Assembly: GCA_034509755.1 (NCBI GenBank)
Contig: CM067541.1
Span: forward strand, 2,964,001-3,028,000
Source: Anisodus tanguticus
Taxonomy: Eukaryota; Streptophyta; Magnoliopsida; Solanales; Solanaceae
Direction of reading: 5' to 3'
DNA: 64,000 bases
Below the pieces are notes generated by a model. The model was not told the DNA's origin and made no database searches. It worked only from the letters and a program-made list of their open reading frames with translations. Positions 1 to 12,988 of the stretch are shown in pieces (the stretch's first letter is position 1; each line of letters starts with the position of its first letter). A program made the position numbers and the translations under genes.

Positions 1-790
1 TTCTTCGGATTGTTTGCCCACCCCTAATGATTGGGAGAAATCCTCCTCATTCTCTCGTTGTGCCCTAATTTTGCACAATATATTTAGGTGAAAGAGTCGT
101 AATTTTATCCCTGATATTTGCATTTTTTCATTTTTAGCCTTCACATTTGTGAATTTTGTTGTTTATTTAATAAAAATACTCCGACCTGATTCGCTCATCA
201 TGAGTTTTGTAATATTTCTATTTGAAAAATGAATTTTTGTTTCGCTCGATTCAAGTTAGATAGGAATTAATCCGTGTAAATTTTCCTCAACTACTAAGAA
301 TTTTCCCAACAAACGGAAACTAGAATTAATTTCACCAACAATTAATTATGTGCTCTGCCTCATTCCATTTCTGAGATTCAAATTCATGTTGAACTCATAA
401 TACCTAGACACACACTTTAACTTGGCTCATTTTTTATTTTTTGTATCAATGAATTTTTTTAATAGTATTTAAAAATTAACAAAGTGTAATAGCATGTAGT
501 AGCTTGTATATCGGATCAAATGCAGCTCCTGTTTTAATATTTTGAATGCAATCAATGATTTATGTGACTATCCATTGTATGATATTACTCTTTTAGAGTA
601 GATTTAGTTGTTAATTGAATAATTTCAGGTAAATTAATCAAGTTGGGTGAAATTTTAAGATATAATTAAAGAAAACAAAATACTACTATATCTTAAAATG
701 CCAACTCGATAATTCGTTTTTATTTTTTGTCTTGAAGAAACTATAGTTCAAAAGCTGTAATTTGCAAAGGCTTTTCTCAGTCTATAGGAA
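1..790. other. AT-rich upstream region of IPT9
   Basis: No coding exon, SINE or MITE boundary is recognisable here. The DNA is AT-rich and lies directly upstream of the IPT9 start codon, so it should contain the promoter and 5' leader of that gene, but no TATA box stands out clearly. Confidence 0.5.
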
Positions 791-3700
791 ATGATAAGCA
801 CTGTCGGGACTGGAGGCGTTCGAATTAGCAGCTATCTCCGGCTGCCGTACACGGCGGAGACGCTTAACGTGCACTTCTTCTGCCGCCGCCTGTTCACCTC
901 CTGCTCCGCCTCCTCCTCCACCAAAGAGAAAGTTATTGTCATTTCCGGACCTACCGGTGCCGGAAAAAGCAAGCTAGCATTAGAACTCGCTAAGCAACTC
1001 AATGGTGAAATCATCAGTGCTGACTCTGTTCAGGTCCTTTTCTTTTAATTTTTTTTCTCTATTCAGGTTCTTAGATAATATTCCGTCAATCAAAAAATAC
1101 TTGTCATGTCGCTTCTCGAGAGTCAATTTAAGTAATTTTCGGAGTGAAGTTGAATTTGATTAATTACAATTTGAAAATTAAAGTTTATATAGTCAGAAAT
1201 TATATGAAAAGTACTACTCCTTCCGACCTGGAAGAAAGACTTTTGAACTTGTGGTACAAAATAAGAAATACTCCCGTCCCAATTTATATGATGCAATTTT
1301 ATTTGGCACGCACCTTAAGAAATAAAGGAAAACTTTTGAATCTTATGGTCTAAAATAAGTCAAAATATTTGTGTGTTTATAGATATCTCCTTTTGCATAA
1401 AAGTTAAAATTTAAAGTTAAATTATTGTCAAATAAGAAAATATGTCACTTTTTTGGGACGGACTAAAAAGGAAAGTGAGTCATTCTTTCTGGGACAGAGG
1501 GAGTAGATATTTGTGTGACTATAAATCATTTCATAAGGGTAAAACAGGAAATTTAAAGTTAAATTATTACTAAATCTAATATTGAAAGGTGTCGTCCTTT
1601 TGGGACTGACTAAAAAGGAAAGAGTGTTACAAAAATTGGGACGGAGAGAGTATAAGTTAGAAATTTTCTTATAGCAATAATATAAGAAAATACATCATAA
1701 AATGTTAGTCAAAATTCACGTAGCTTGACTCTCAGAGAGTATTTTGGGTCAGAGAGTAACTCAGCTCTTTATTATCAACCTCATAATTTGCTTCTGTTTG
1801 GTGAGTTAGAAATCTGAGTTTGGCAGTAAACAAGGAATAAAATTGAAGTATTAAAACTTGAACTTAAATGAAATAGAAAGAATTATCACAAACTTGTCGA
1901 TGTGTTTAGCTGAATGGTGTTTGTTGAAATTCAGTTGATTTTGAGGCATATTTGGTAGCATCGGTTGATTTGTTCTCTAAACATCTTAGATCGGAGAAGA
2001 ATCAAGAGAAAGAAAGAATCGGAATTGATTGATAGATTTTTCGAAACAGGCAAAAAGGAAACGAAAGATGAAACACAAATCATTGATCAACTAAGCCTAG
2101 TAAACAAGGAATATTATTGAAGTATTAAAACTTGAACTTAATTGAAATAGCAAGAATTATCACAAGCTTGTCAATGTATGTAATTGAATGGTTGTTTGTT
2201 GAAATTCAGTTGATTTTGATGCATATTTGGTAGTACGGTTGATTCTTTTCCGGCATTATAGGTGTATCGAGGGCTTGATGTTGGTTCAGCGAAACCTTCC
2301 CTTGGTGAAAGACAGGTATCGCCGCAACACATTTGAAGTTATGTATTGCTAATATTAGTATGTTTACTCCCTAGAAAGGGAGCCTTGGAGTAACAGGTAA
2401 AGTTGCTGCCATGTGACCAGGAGGTCACGGGTTCAAGCCGTGGAAACAGCGTCTTGCAGAAATGCAGGGTAAGGCTGCATACAATAGATCCTTGTGGTCC
2501 GGCCCTTCCCCGGACCCCGTGCATAGCGGGAGCTTAGTGCACCGGGCTGCCCTTTTTAGTATGTTTACTGCCTGATTTTTTGAGGCACGCGTTTAACATG
2601 AAACAAGTTGTCTATTTTTGGGTTATGCATAATTTTGGTTCTTTTGGGTTCATGTGTGGATGTGTATTGAGTGACTAACTTCTGGAGCTTTATTACTACC
2701 TGTTGTTCCCTCTGAGGAATGCAAAATACTTTTTGAATTTTGATAGAAGCATGTTTCAGAGTACGGCCATGACAGGCGCTTATTTTTCTGTATGGCTTGC
2801 AGGAAGTAGTACATCATCTGGTTGACATATTGCATCCATCCGAAGGTATTTCTGTCTAAATTAGATGGTCTGAAGCAATGAAACAATATTTTGGATGAAT
2901 TTCAATAGCTGTGTTGCACACCCCTTGACCCAATGATATGCTCTCTACAGTGTCATAAATTGTAATATGGTGTGTATGTTTGCTGCTTGTGAGTTGTGAC
3001 AGTCATGAGCGGTAAAAGCCATCTGCTTTCCATTTTTGTGGAACATCCAAAAATTAAAATCAGTGAATGGAACTCATCAATTCCTCAATTTGTTGAAATC
3101 CTCAAATTAACCACATTATCTTTTACTTGATGAACAAGTTCCAAAGTAATAAAATATCTGACTTTTACTGTAAATTATGTGAATTCTCTCCAAACTACTC
3201 AAAAGTTTAATAAGAGTTCACAAATATTTGATTGCTTCTCTTGCTAATTTTGTTTCACATCCGGACTAGACAAAGCCTTTGTATAATTCCCTATAATTTC
3301 TCAAAGTTTTTATAGAAAGGTCGATTATCATTTTCAGCAATGAACTAATGTTTCACCTTTGTTTGCTTATGCTCAAGGCATTTGCGTTGTTTCTACAAAT
3401 CATTGAGATTATGTGAATCACTGGTATTTGTAACTTTAGAATAAAACAACAATCCAGACTAGCACTGTGATCAAGAGTCCTTTTCCACTGGAACCTGTGC
3501 CAGGTGGGAGGGGTGGAACTGTAAACTAAAGTTAAATTTCCATTGTCTATTTGCTCATGTTTAGTAAGCTGCTGCTGTGCCCTATATGATGTGTCCTTAA
3601 AACTTTTTGTCCTTTAATGCTAACATAGAGACACTGTTCTCATTTTCTTTGGATATGTCATCAGATTATTCTGTTGGACAATTTTTTGAGGACGCAAGGC

Positions 3701-6700
3701 AAACTACCAGAGATATCCTTGATAGGGGCCGTGTTCCAATAGTCGCGGGTGGTACTGGATTATATTTGCGGTGGTATGTGTAGAATATTACAGCTCATAC
3801 TTGAAAGCTTTTGGTTAGATTAAGGACGTTCAAACTAAAGCTGAACTTTTTGGTTGCAACTTGTTTAACAAGAAGATTCATTCTTTAAAGACTACTGATT
3901 GTGAGAGAGCAAGAATGAGATTATGCAAATAAATGCTATGCTGAGAGATCTATCTATTTATGAGCTTTATTATACTTATAAATGAAGCTTACATATCCTG
4001 TAACTGGTGATAGAATTGGATCTTGAATGTACAAGAATTCGGTTTTCATGCAGTCTCTACAACTGAGTCACTTAACCTAAAGGGGCATGATCTTCCAACT
4101 CATATAATAAATTCTGTCCAACGTTTAAGGTTTATTTATGGGAAGCCAGATGTTCCAAAGGCCTCAAGAGAGATTAGCGAAGAAGTCTACTCAGAGCTTG
4201 CAAATTTACAGAATGATTATGATTGGGATGCTGCTGTTCAGTTGTTGGTTAAAGCTGGTGATCCTGGAGCCCAGTCTTTAGCGGCAAATGATTGGTACCG
4301 CTTGCGTCGCAGGCTTGAAATTATTAAGGTAATTGTTAAAAAATGTGTAACTTTCACCTGTGATCTCTCTGATTTTAACTCCCTTTCTCTAAGCAAGATC
4401 AGGTGTTGTATGATATGGTGGACATTAGAGATTTCTGTGTCACTTGGTGATGTGCTTGCAGGGAGAATCCATGTTTTCTTGTCAACTATTGATGTGCTTG
4501 TAGAGAGAACTTCTATTGGTTTTACAAGAGCTCTTTGTGGTTATGAAGTAGTTGGGACTGGATTGAGATGTGCACACTGTCAGTTCATATTGTCGTGGCC
4601 TTTTCAGTTTATCTGTTGATGAAAAAGCTATATATACTTTTTGGCTTGCAGTCTACTGGGTCACCTCCATCAGCTTTTGAAGTACCATATAATTCTTTCA
4701 GAGAACAGCTTGATTCAGGTGCAACAGATGCTGCTGATGTCAAGAATTCCGCTGAAAAATTGCAGCAGAGTGAAATAAAGGATTTGGAGTATGACTTTCT
4801 TTGTTATTTCCTTTCCACCGATAGGCTGGATCTCTATAGGTCAATTGATTTTCGGTGTGAAGATATGCTCTTAGGTAAAAAATTAATGAATTTTTTATGA
4901 TTAATTTGCTTGGTTTTACATTCTTTCAAGGTGCTAGAACTCTTAATCACATTATCACTTCTTGAATTAATCTACCTGTAAAATTTATCTTCTAGAAGTA
5001 TGCTGTGTGATGTTCTACTTTTCCTTATCATTTGCACAAGCCTTAATCTTTGCTTCAAATTTTTTAAAAAAATCTTTCTTTCAAATAAGAGCTTTCCATT
5101 TTAGTTCCTTGGCAACTTTAGTTAGAATACCTTGATCCTAATTAATTCATTATGATGGTGGCATACTGCAGGAACAGATGGAATTCTATCTGAGGCGAGG
5201 TGGCTTCTTGATTCGGGTCTTTTGCCGAACTCTAATTCTGCTACTCGAGCAATTGGTTACCGACAAGTATATTTGCATCCCTATAACTTGAACAAAATCC
5301 AATAGTTTGTTTCCTAATATGTGTTTGTTCAAAATCTTTCAGGCAATGGAATACCTTCTAAGATGTAGAGAAAATGGAGGGTGGAGTTCCGTTGGTGACT
5401 TCTATGGATTTTTATCTGAATTCCAGAAAGCATCACGGTATTTTACTTCCCCTATGAATATGTGTTGTTCTGAAATGGTGATGATCATTTTTCTTTTGCT
5501 TCTCCAAAAACATTATTCAAAAATGTTATCTTTCAACAAAATGACCTTGTAATAAACCCTCAAGGCCCCCCCCCCCCCCCCCCCCCTGATTGAAGTGTGT
5601 TTGGTATGACAGAAAATATTTTATGGGAAATGTTTTCAGGAGCATGTTTTTCATCTAAAATTATTTTCCCAAAAAATGTTTTCTGGTGTTTGGTCGGTAA
5701 GTAAAAAATATTTTTGGAAATATACATATCAAAGATTAATGATAATTTTAGCGAATCATATTAGACAGGGTAGTGCTTTACTGAAATTTGAGTAATAAAG
5801 ATTAATAATAATGGCTTAGTGCTGGTTGGAGCAAGTGAGATGAAATTAGAAGTTAAGATAGTTGTAACGAAAATGGCTTTTGTCCATAAGTGAGAGAAGT
5901 CAACCCCCCCCCCCCCCCCCCCCCCACACACACACATAGTAACCAAGCACCCGCAGTATATGACTTCCTTACGAAAATATCCTTTCTAGAAAATGACTTC
6001 CGTTGTAACAAACACTCCCTATATCATTTCACATATTAAGACAACCTTTCTTTCTTGACATTTAAATGTAGTATTTATCTGCAATTTTTCTCTAGCGTCA
6101 CATCTTAGTTCTGGATGCTTATATCCATGGATCAGCAGAAAGTTCCACAACTATTCTTGATAGAATTTTAATCATGTCTCCCCTATCACTGATGAAGACA
6201 ACTTTCTACTTAACCCTCACCTCCTTGTCTGCTGACCGAGCCACACTTCATGATACGACTGTTATTTTCAAGAGTAGAAAAGAGCAGTATGAATGATTGT
6301 GGGTGCAATTGTGAGGAACTCTTGGTATTGCTGCCTAAATTGATCCACTCTTACTCTGGTCCTTTTCATAGACTTGGGGAGCTTTCGGTACTGGTTTTGC
6401 TGATTTGATTGGATTGTCTATAAAACTTTGTAAGTTGTTTGACTGATTCTTATATTCTCGCACAGAAATTTTGCAAAAAGGCAGATGACATGGTTTCGCA
6501 ATGAACAGATTTATGAGTGGATAGATGCTTCTAAACCTTTGGTATGCCATTGCTGTTCCTTAAGGAATTGCTGTGCCTTTCTCTTTGTTAAATGGAACTT
6601 TTATCAAGTTGGACATTTCTCTTCATTCTGGAAGCAGTAGCTGAGTTTTCTCCTAGTTTCTAACAGTTGCTCATGATTCCTTTTATTGACACTAGATATG

Positions 6701-7454
6701 CATAGTCATGCATGCTTATATATGTGTGGATGTGTTTCATGTATCTCTTTGTGTATACCATGGGTGGTATCTTCTATATTGTTTCAGTCTGTGAATATCA
6801 AAGGCTGATACTGGAAGGTTCAGAATAGTAATGGATCCTTTTCAAAGTAAATCACCATAGTGTGGGAAGATTCTCTTTCGACTTGTTTTCTTCTTTTGTT
6901 CATGGAGCTACTATCAGTTCCATGATGACTTGCTTTAATTTTAGTCGCTTATTCTTGCCTTGAGGGAAAATATAGGCAGTGACAATTGTAAGCATAGTAG
7001 GGATTCTTTGAATTGGAGTTAGCATGTGATAATTTTCAATTTTCCCCTTTTCAAGCAAAACGTATTTAATCTTACCTTTTGTTAGGCCTTATCTCTCAAT
7101 AGCATGAAGCTCCTCAATATTCTCCTGCTGACATCTGAAAATGCCATTTACAGGAAAATGTGCTTAGCTTCATATGTGATTCATATAACAGTCAGAATGG
7201 CCATCTCCAGATGCCTGAGTCACTTCGTATGAGGAAAGTTATGAGAAACCCCCGCCAAGTTGCAGAGTTGAAGGCTTATCGTACAAGAAACAGGTATGAA
7301 CTTGAAAGACAGAAACAAAGATCTTCACTCATTTTCTCCTAAGCTGAAGTCTCTCTGTGTATGGTGAAGGCATTTCATTGGACGTGACAATTGCGTGGAT
7401 GTTCTGGACTGGATAAAGGAAATCTATGGCCAAACGACTGAGTCTCTTTGTTAA
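791..7454 (+). CDS. IPT9: tRNA dimethylallyltransferase 9 (adenylate isopentenyltransferase family)
   Basis: Transfers a dimethylallyl group to N6 of adenosine 37 in tRNAs reading U-starting codons; in plants tRNA turnover then yields cis-zeatin-type cytokinins. Exons by GT-AG reading: 791-1033, 2262-2315, 2803-2845, 3665-3773, 4130-4328, 4652-4874, 5172-5266, 5343-5437, 6466-6541, 7154-7293, 7370-7454. They sum to 1362 nt, an unbroken 453-aa frame plus stop, close to the roughly 460 aa I recall for Arabidopsis IPT9. The P-loop GPTGAGKS is at residues 53-60, followed by the ISADSVQVY and GGTGLYLRW blocks typical of MiaA/IPT enzymes. Residues 1-45 are rich in S, R and T and could be an organelle-targeting leader (inference). 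The C-terminus lacks the Cys2His2 finger of IPT2-type enzymes, which favours IPT9. Intron 1 holds nested MITEs, intron 2 a SINE and intron 8 a poly-C-flanked MITE; no frame damage is seen. Confidence 0.93.
1215..1652. mobile_element. Outer Stowaway-like MITE in IPT9 intron 1
   Basis: Begins TACTCCTTCCGACC and ends with ATTGGGACGGAGAGAGTA, an imperfect inverted pair of the CTCCCTCCGT type, bordered by TA. It has no coding capacity. Its body is interrupted by a second element of the same kind at 1269-1505. Confidence 0.7.
1269..1505. mobile_element. Inner Stowaway-like MITE nested in another MITE
   Basis: Starts TACTCCCGTCCC and ends GGGACAGAGGGAGTA, giving short terminal inverted repeats with TA borders. 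It sits inside the outer element at 1215-1652, so it inserted later. Confidence 0.7.
2373..2555 (+). mobile_element. tRNA-derived SINE of Solanaceae type in IPT9 intron 2
   Basis: A full-length short interspersed element. It has a box-A-like GGAGTAACAGG near 2387, box B GGTTCAAGCC at 2430-2439, and a 3' part ending GCACCGGGCTGCCC plus a short T run. It is flanked by an 18-bp target duplication with one mismatch (2355-2372 and 2556-2573, TTAGTATGTTTACT core). Orientation is the same as the host gene. The family resembles the TS/SolS SINEs of tobacco and tomato from memory. Confidence 0.85.
5566..5586 (+). repeat. Poly(C) tract, 21 C
   Basis: Uninterrupted cytosine run in IPT9 intron 8, one of several long C runs in the window. 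Confidence 0.9.
5597..6015. mobile_element. MITE-like element in IPT9 intron 8
   Basis: The ends are related in inverted orientation: GTGTTTGGTATGAC on the left and the reverse complement of GTTGTAACAAACAC on the right. Copies of AAAATATTTT and of its variants lie just inside. No clear target duplication was found, so the borders are approximate. A 21-C tract lies just outside the left end and a 22-C tract inside the element. Confidence 0.5.
5904..5937 (+). repeat. Poly(C) tract (22 C) followed by (AC)n
   Basis: Cytosine run 5904-5925 followed directly by an ACACAC microsatellite, inside the intron 8 MITE-like element. Confidence 0.9.
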
Positions 7455-7584
7455 CCAACACCTAAATGGCTGTCTTTCACTTCGAGTTGTCAAAAGTCAA
7501 AACATCCAGAAGTTCTCAATTTCTCATTGTTATCTAGGTTAGCTGATGGAGATGATTACAACTTTTTCCTTAGTATTTGGATTT

Positions 7585-7733
7585 GGTTCGAGCCGTGAAA
7601 TCAGTCATTGATGCTTGCACCAAGGTAGACTGACTACATTACACTTCCTTGGATGCGGCCCTTCCCTTACCCCTGCATGAAGCGGGATGCTTCTTCTACC
7701 AAGCTGCCCTTCTTTTTTGGATTTGATTATTAG
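7585..7733 (+). mobile_element. 5'-truncated SINE with long target duplication
   Basis: The sequence starts abruptly inside box B (GGTTCGAGCCG), continues through the tRNA-unrelated body with a GATGCTTGCAC block, and ends AAGCTGCCC plus T-rich tail. A 22-bp target duplication with one mismatch brackets it (7563-7584 and 7734-7755). The left copy directly abuts box B, so the element integrated without its first half. Confidence 0.75.
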
Positions 7734-9372
7734 TTTTTCCTTAATATTTGGATTTAAGATGTGGACTAGAGGTTTTCTCTCTCTATTTATGTACCATTGT
7801 GAAGGTTAGAGGTTGTTACGAATGAAGAAGGCTGTAGCTAATGAGACAGTTGTGTTGTCGCTAAGGGAGGTCAATCTGCATCTGAGAAATTTTGTAAATG
7901 TAGGATTCTGTACAAGAACTCTATTAGCCAGAAATTCATACATTTTCCATATGCTAGGATATGGAGATGATGTTCGATTATTGTATATTCATTTTTCAGT
8001 GTCACGCTCACATAAACACATCGCTGGCCTACCACTCGTGATGCCAAATTTGTAACTTTTATGTGAGCCAGATGTATTTGCAGCTTATTGAAGTTTTATA
8101 AAATAATGCACTTGAGTTTTTATATTTTCTGCATTGAAGTACTCGTGTTGCGCTGTTTTGCAGATTTTTTAACAAGGTGTAAACTAAGGATCAACAGAAG
8201 GTTGTCTCATGTTACTTCGTAAATGCCATTGCAAGAGGAGATATCAGAAAAAATTTACTGTGTTTGTGTAAGGTTCTTTTTTTTTGTTTGTTTCACAAGC
8301 CGATGGACCCAAGTTTTGTGATCAAAAGGTGAAAGATTTGAGAGTACTAATTTATGAAACAAAAGAAAGCCTCACGTAACTTGCGTCAGTTGTATGAGAT
8401 AAAATAAAGTTTGTCCAGATATCATGATATTGATGAAAATAATTGTGGTTATCAAGTTGTGTTTGCTTCACTTCCTAGTGAACTAGGAAATATTAAAGCT
8501 TACTTATTATTTTTAATTTACACTTGCATGATCAATTTCTTTTTTGTCAACTGTGTTTATATATTCTATATATTATATTATGCAAAATTTAGATTTCGTC
8601 CTCTACGAACTTCATCCCGCAACACTTCATTTAAAATGAGTCAAAAACATCACCAAATATCTCAAATTTTATCGAATAACTTCAAATTTTAACCAAAATT
8701 CTCCAATGACCCAAATCCAACTTGTGAGATTACACTGAATATGGTGTTGTAATTCACCGACTAACCTCAAACATCAATCTGTTAAAAAATTCAACAAATC
8801 ACAAAGCTAATTTTTGAGTTTTCAAGCTTTTAAAAGACCCAATAATAAAGTTTTAAATTTATTACTTTAATTCACTTAAGAAAATTTCAAATTTATGATG
8901 ATATACCTGAATACTATTCTCAATAGTTTTTAAGTATTAAAAACTAAAAATGATAATCACAAATTAAAAATTATTAAGGTAAACAATGAACTTTTTAGAT
9001 CAAGAAATAAAAGTTGTTTCACTCGGTCAAACTTTTAAAAGAAACCAACTCCTCGAAACTCACGAATCTATCACCCGGAAAAAACTCAAATATGTCATCG
9101 AATTATAACGATTCATTTATGTCACTCGTTAATAGTTTGACTCATTTTGATCATTATCGTTATCAAAATAGTCCATTTATGTCATTATCATTACTAAAAT
9201 GGTTCATCCATGTTATTTTTTATTAACGTCGATATTAATAAAAAACGATATTGTAAAAAATGGCATACATGGCCATTTGATAACACAATAATATAAATGA
9301 ACCAAAAGTATTAACTCGTTCATCAATCAGCATTTCCAATAGTTCCCCCAGCATATTTGAGCTCTTTCCTAC

Positions 9373-9380
9373 CATAAATA
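9373..9380 (+). promoter_or_regulatory. Possible TATA box of mMDH
   Basis: CATAAATA about 113 nt upstream of the mMDH start codon, followed by a CT/CA-rich leader. Position and composition fit a plant TATA element; there is no other support. Confidence 0.35.
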
Positions 9381-9492
9381 CAGTAGTAGTCGGCTTCAAG
9401 CTACTCATCAACACTCACTCACCTCACCACTTCCAACATTTCTCTCATTATTGACTCACATTTTTCTCCGCCTTACCTTTTCCTTTCTTCCA

Positions 9493-12400
9493 ATGACAAC
9501 CATGTTGAAATCTCTGGCTCGCAAAACCTCAACCACCGGTACGTCATACCTCACGCTCCGGGGATTGGCGTCGGAGTCCGCTCCGGACAGGAAAGTCGCG
9601 ATTTTGGGAGCAGCCGGAGGGATCGGCCAGCCTTTGTCACTTCTGATGAAGCTGAATCCTTTAGTTTCCAGACTCGCACTTTACGATATTGCCGGCACTC
9701 CCGGTGTTTCTGCTGATGTTAGCCACATCAACACCAGATCTGAGGTTAATTTCTGCTAATCCTCGCCGTAAATCTCCTTTTTTACTGTGTTATATTCATG
9801 GAGTTTGTGTTTTTTTTTTCCAATTATTTATGGAGTTTGTGTTTTTTTTTTCAATTATTTATGGAGTTTGAGATAGAGTTCGTTTATTCGAGATGTTTTT
9901 AACTGTAATTCCTTTGCAATTTGTGTTCGATCTGATTAACAGTACCTTAATTTCTCATTTCTAGGGGTTTTAGGCAGTATTTCACATTTTACGCTCTTAG
10001 TGATGTTAATTTCTGCTAGTTCTCGTTTTTGCTTACGGAGTTTGTTTTTTATTTCAATTATTTATGGAGTTTGAGATAGTGTTCGTTTATTCGAGATGTT
10101 TTTTTTGCTGTAGTTCCTTTTCAATCTGCGTTCGATCTGCTTTATATTGCCTGTTATTGCAATATAAACAGGCAATACTCAATATTTATGGAGTTAGAAA
10201 CAATGTTTTTTGCTGTATTTCTTTTTGAAGTTGCGTTCGATCTGATTTACAGCACCTTAATTTCTCATTTCTAGGGTTTTAGGCAGTACTCTATATTTTG
10301 CACTCTTCGTGATGTTACTTTATGCTAATTCTCGTTTTTGCTGTGTTACATTCACGGAATTTATATTTTTTGCAATTATTTATGGAGTCTGAGATAACGT
10401 TTGTTTATTCGAGATGTTTTTTGCTGTAATTCTTTTCAATTTGCATTCAATCTGATTTACATCACCTTTTTTTAAAAAAATAAAATTATTACATAGGGGT
10501 AGGGGAAATGGGGAGGAGATTACAACATGGGGATTCAAACCCTCACCAATAACCTGAACGTTCAGGTAGCCAACCAACTGAGCTACTAGATACCTACGAT
10601 TTACAGCACCTTAATTTCTCGTTTCTAGTGTTTTTAGACAGTAATCTATATTTTATGCTCTTTGTGACGTGTGTGTGTGTTTCTCACTCTTTTAAGCTCT
10701 AGAATTTTAATTGCTTTGATGCATCGGTATTCTTTGATGAATTTAGGAGACTTGATCTCTTTTGGTTTGACTTCTCGTTGCGTTTTGTCTCACAAGTTGA
10801 TCAACCTGTACTTGTTATTTAGTCGAGTTTTATTTTGATTCTTATTATATTACGCTAATTTTATGTCAGGTATGATAATAAGCTGATTATTAAATGACGA
10901 TGTCAACATGCCAAGAATTATCAGAAACATACTTTTTATCAATTTTTATCTAAGCATTTTTACAGATAATAGATGTATTTCTAGGTTTTAATGACTTAAC
11001 ATTGACAAAACATATACTCCGGTGGTTATTCTTAATATTAGAATCTCTATACTCAGGGCCGGCTATGAGTCCGGAACCTTAATGATGGAATAAAGGTCAA
11101 ACCAGACAAAGTGATGGCCAACAACAAAGTTGATAGTTTCTACCTTTAACACAGGAATGCTATATAAGCATTAGAACGGACCAGGCCTAACGGCTGTTAC
11201 CCATTTCTTTGGCTCATATAGCGCAGGAATTTCCTGCGCTATGTGGGTTAATAAATTTAGGGCAGACTCCATTTCTGCCCATCTTGATCACTTTCATCTT
11301 CCATTCTTCTCCCTTCCTTCCATTCTTTGTTGAAAAATTATTCATGTCTCAAGCATCCGAGAACTCAATTTTATCTATAACCATCTTCATCTTCCATTCT
11401 TCTCCCTTCCTTCCACTCTTTGTTGAAAATTTATTCATGTCTCAAGCATCCAAGAACTCAATTTTATCTATAGTTACCGTTGTTTGTTTGTGTGGAGAAT
11501 ATTGTAGGTTGAAGACATCAAAGATCCTGAGAAACATGGGTTGTAAATTTTGAGGTTGTAAAGTGCCGAAAGTAAGTATTTTTGTTATTTTTAATAGAGC
11601 AAAAAATATGTAGATAACATGTTTAAATTTCAAATACTGATTTTGTAGGCAATTGGTGGATGTGATTACATAGTTGGTCTCTTTTAACCAACTATGCAAT
11701 ATTTTCAAATGACAACAGCAACAAGGGACAACAAATCAAACTCAAACGTTTGATTTTTTTCTCGTCTTCGTTTGGTTTCCATTTCAAAAAATCACTCATT
11801 CTGAGTTTCACTAAACTTATCTTTCAAGTAATTTTTTTTTCTTCTAATTCTTTTAGCAATGTCCTAAGAAGATCTCTGTCTTCTTTGCTTCTTCTGCTTC
11901 CTTGAGGATAAACTGCATTCCAAACTTCGCATTGCTTTGTGAAGTCGCTATATCGCCGTCAATTGGGGGCCTCCTTAATCGCTACATCGGGTTAGATCTG
12001 TTTGTCGGAAAATTATCTTCCCACCTAAAATAGTCGCATCCACCACTTGTCTACAAAAAATAATAAACGAAATATCAGTATTTGAAATCAAAACATGTAG
12101 TTTACATATTCTTTGCTCTATAACAAAAAAACTTACTCTCGGCACTTTACCACCCGGGGTTTCTATGGTCTATGATATCTTCAACCTACAATATTTTCCA
12201 CACAAACAAACACTGGGTTCTAAAGATAATATTGAGTTTTCGAATGCTTGAGATGGAAGTAATTTTTCAACAAAGAGTAGGATGAAGGAGATGGAGTCTG
12301 TCGTAGATTTGTTGACCCACACAGAGCAGGAATTTCCTGTGCTATATGAGCCAAAGAAATGGGTAGGCCTGGTTCTTTTCAAATACTACTCCCTCCATTT

Positions 12401-12947
12401 CAAAAGGATTATCTGGTTTTGACTTGGCACGGAGTTTAAGAAAGTAAAGTAGACTTTTGAATCATGTGGTCCTTAACTAAGGATATGTAGAATGTACCAA
12501 AATGTCATTTAATCTTGTTGTCTTCAACATGCCGTGTGGAAAGTTGAAATAAAAGAGTTGCCAAAAAAAGGAACGAGGCATTCATTTTGAAACGGACTAA
12601 AAAGGAAAGTAAGACAAATATTTTGAAACGGAGGAGTAATATATAGCGCAGGAAATTCATGTGCTAAAGGTAGAAAATGTGAGCTTTGGTTTTTGGCCTT
12701 TTTTCCAGTCATTTATGTTCCAGACTCGCCGGCTCTGTGAAGCAACTAAAGTTGTTGCTTTAGGCCCCAAATTTGGGGAGCCCCATTTTTTAGGCAATCC
12801 TTGTGGTCCGGGAGGGTAGTGCACCGGGCTGCCCTTTCTTTCATATGCTTGTAGTGCCCTTTCTTTCATATGCTTGTAGTCTCTTATATAATAGAGTAGA
12901 TATTTTCTTTTAGAAAATATTGAGTAAGTTCTTTGTTTCCTGAAAAT

Positions 12948-12988
<41 letters not shown>

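Larger units (their letters stand above)
7455..9492. other. Spacer between IPT9 and mMDH
   Basis: Holds the IPT9 3' UTR and the mMDH promoter and leader. A 5'-truncated SINE lies at 7585-7733. The rest (about 8100-9300) is AT-rich with no exon or clear repeat that I can support. Confidence 0.5.

Noticed and set aside
4023..4129. Use of the ATG at 4023 as an alternative IPT9 start or exon
   Set aside because: This is intron 4 read through; the acceptor at 4129/4130 restores the conserved LYLRWFIYGKP junction.
10467..10597. tRNA-like sequence with box A and box B as a real tRNA gene
   Set aside because: No cloverleaf can be drawn, it has an A-rich tail and a 14-bp target duplication, so it is a SINE.
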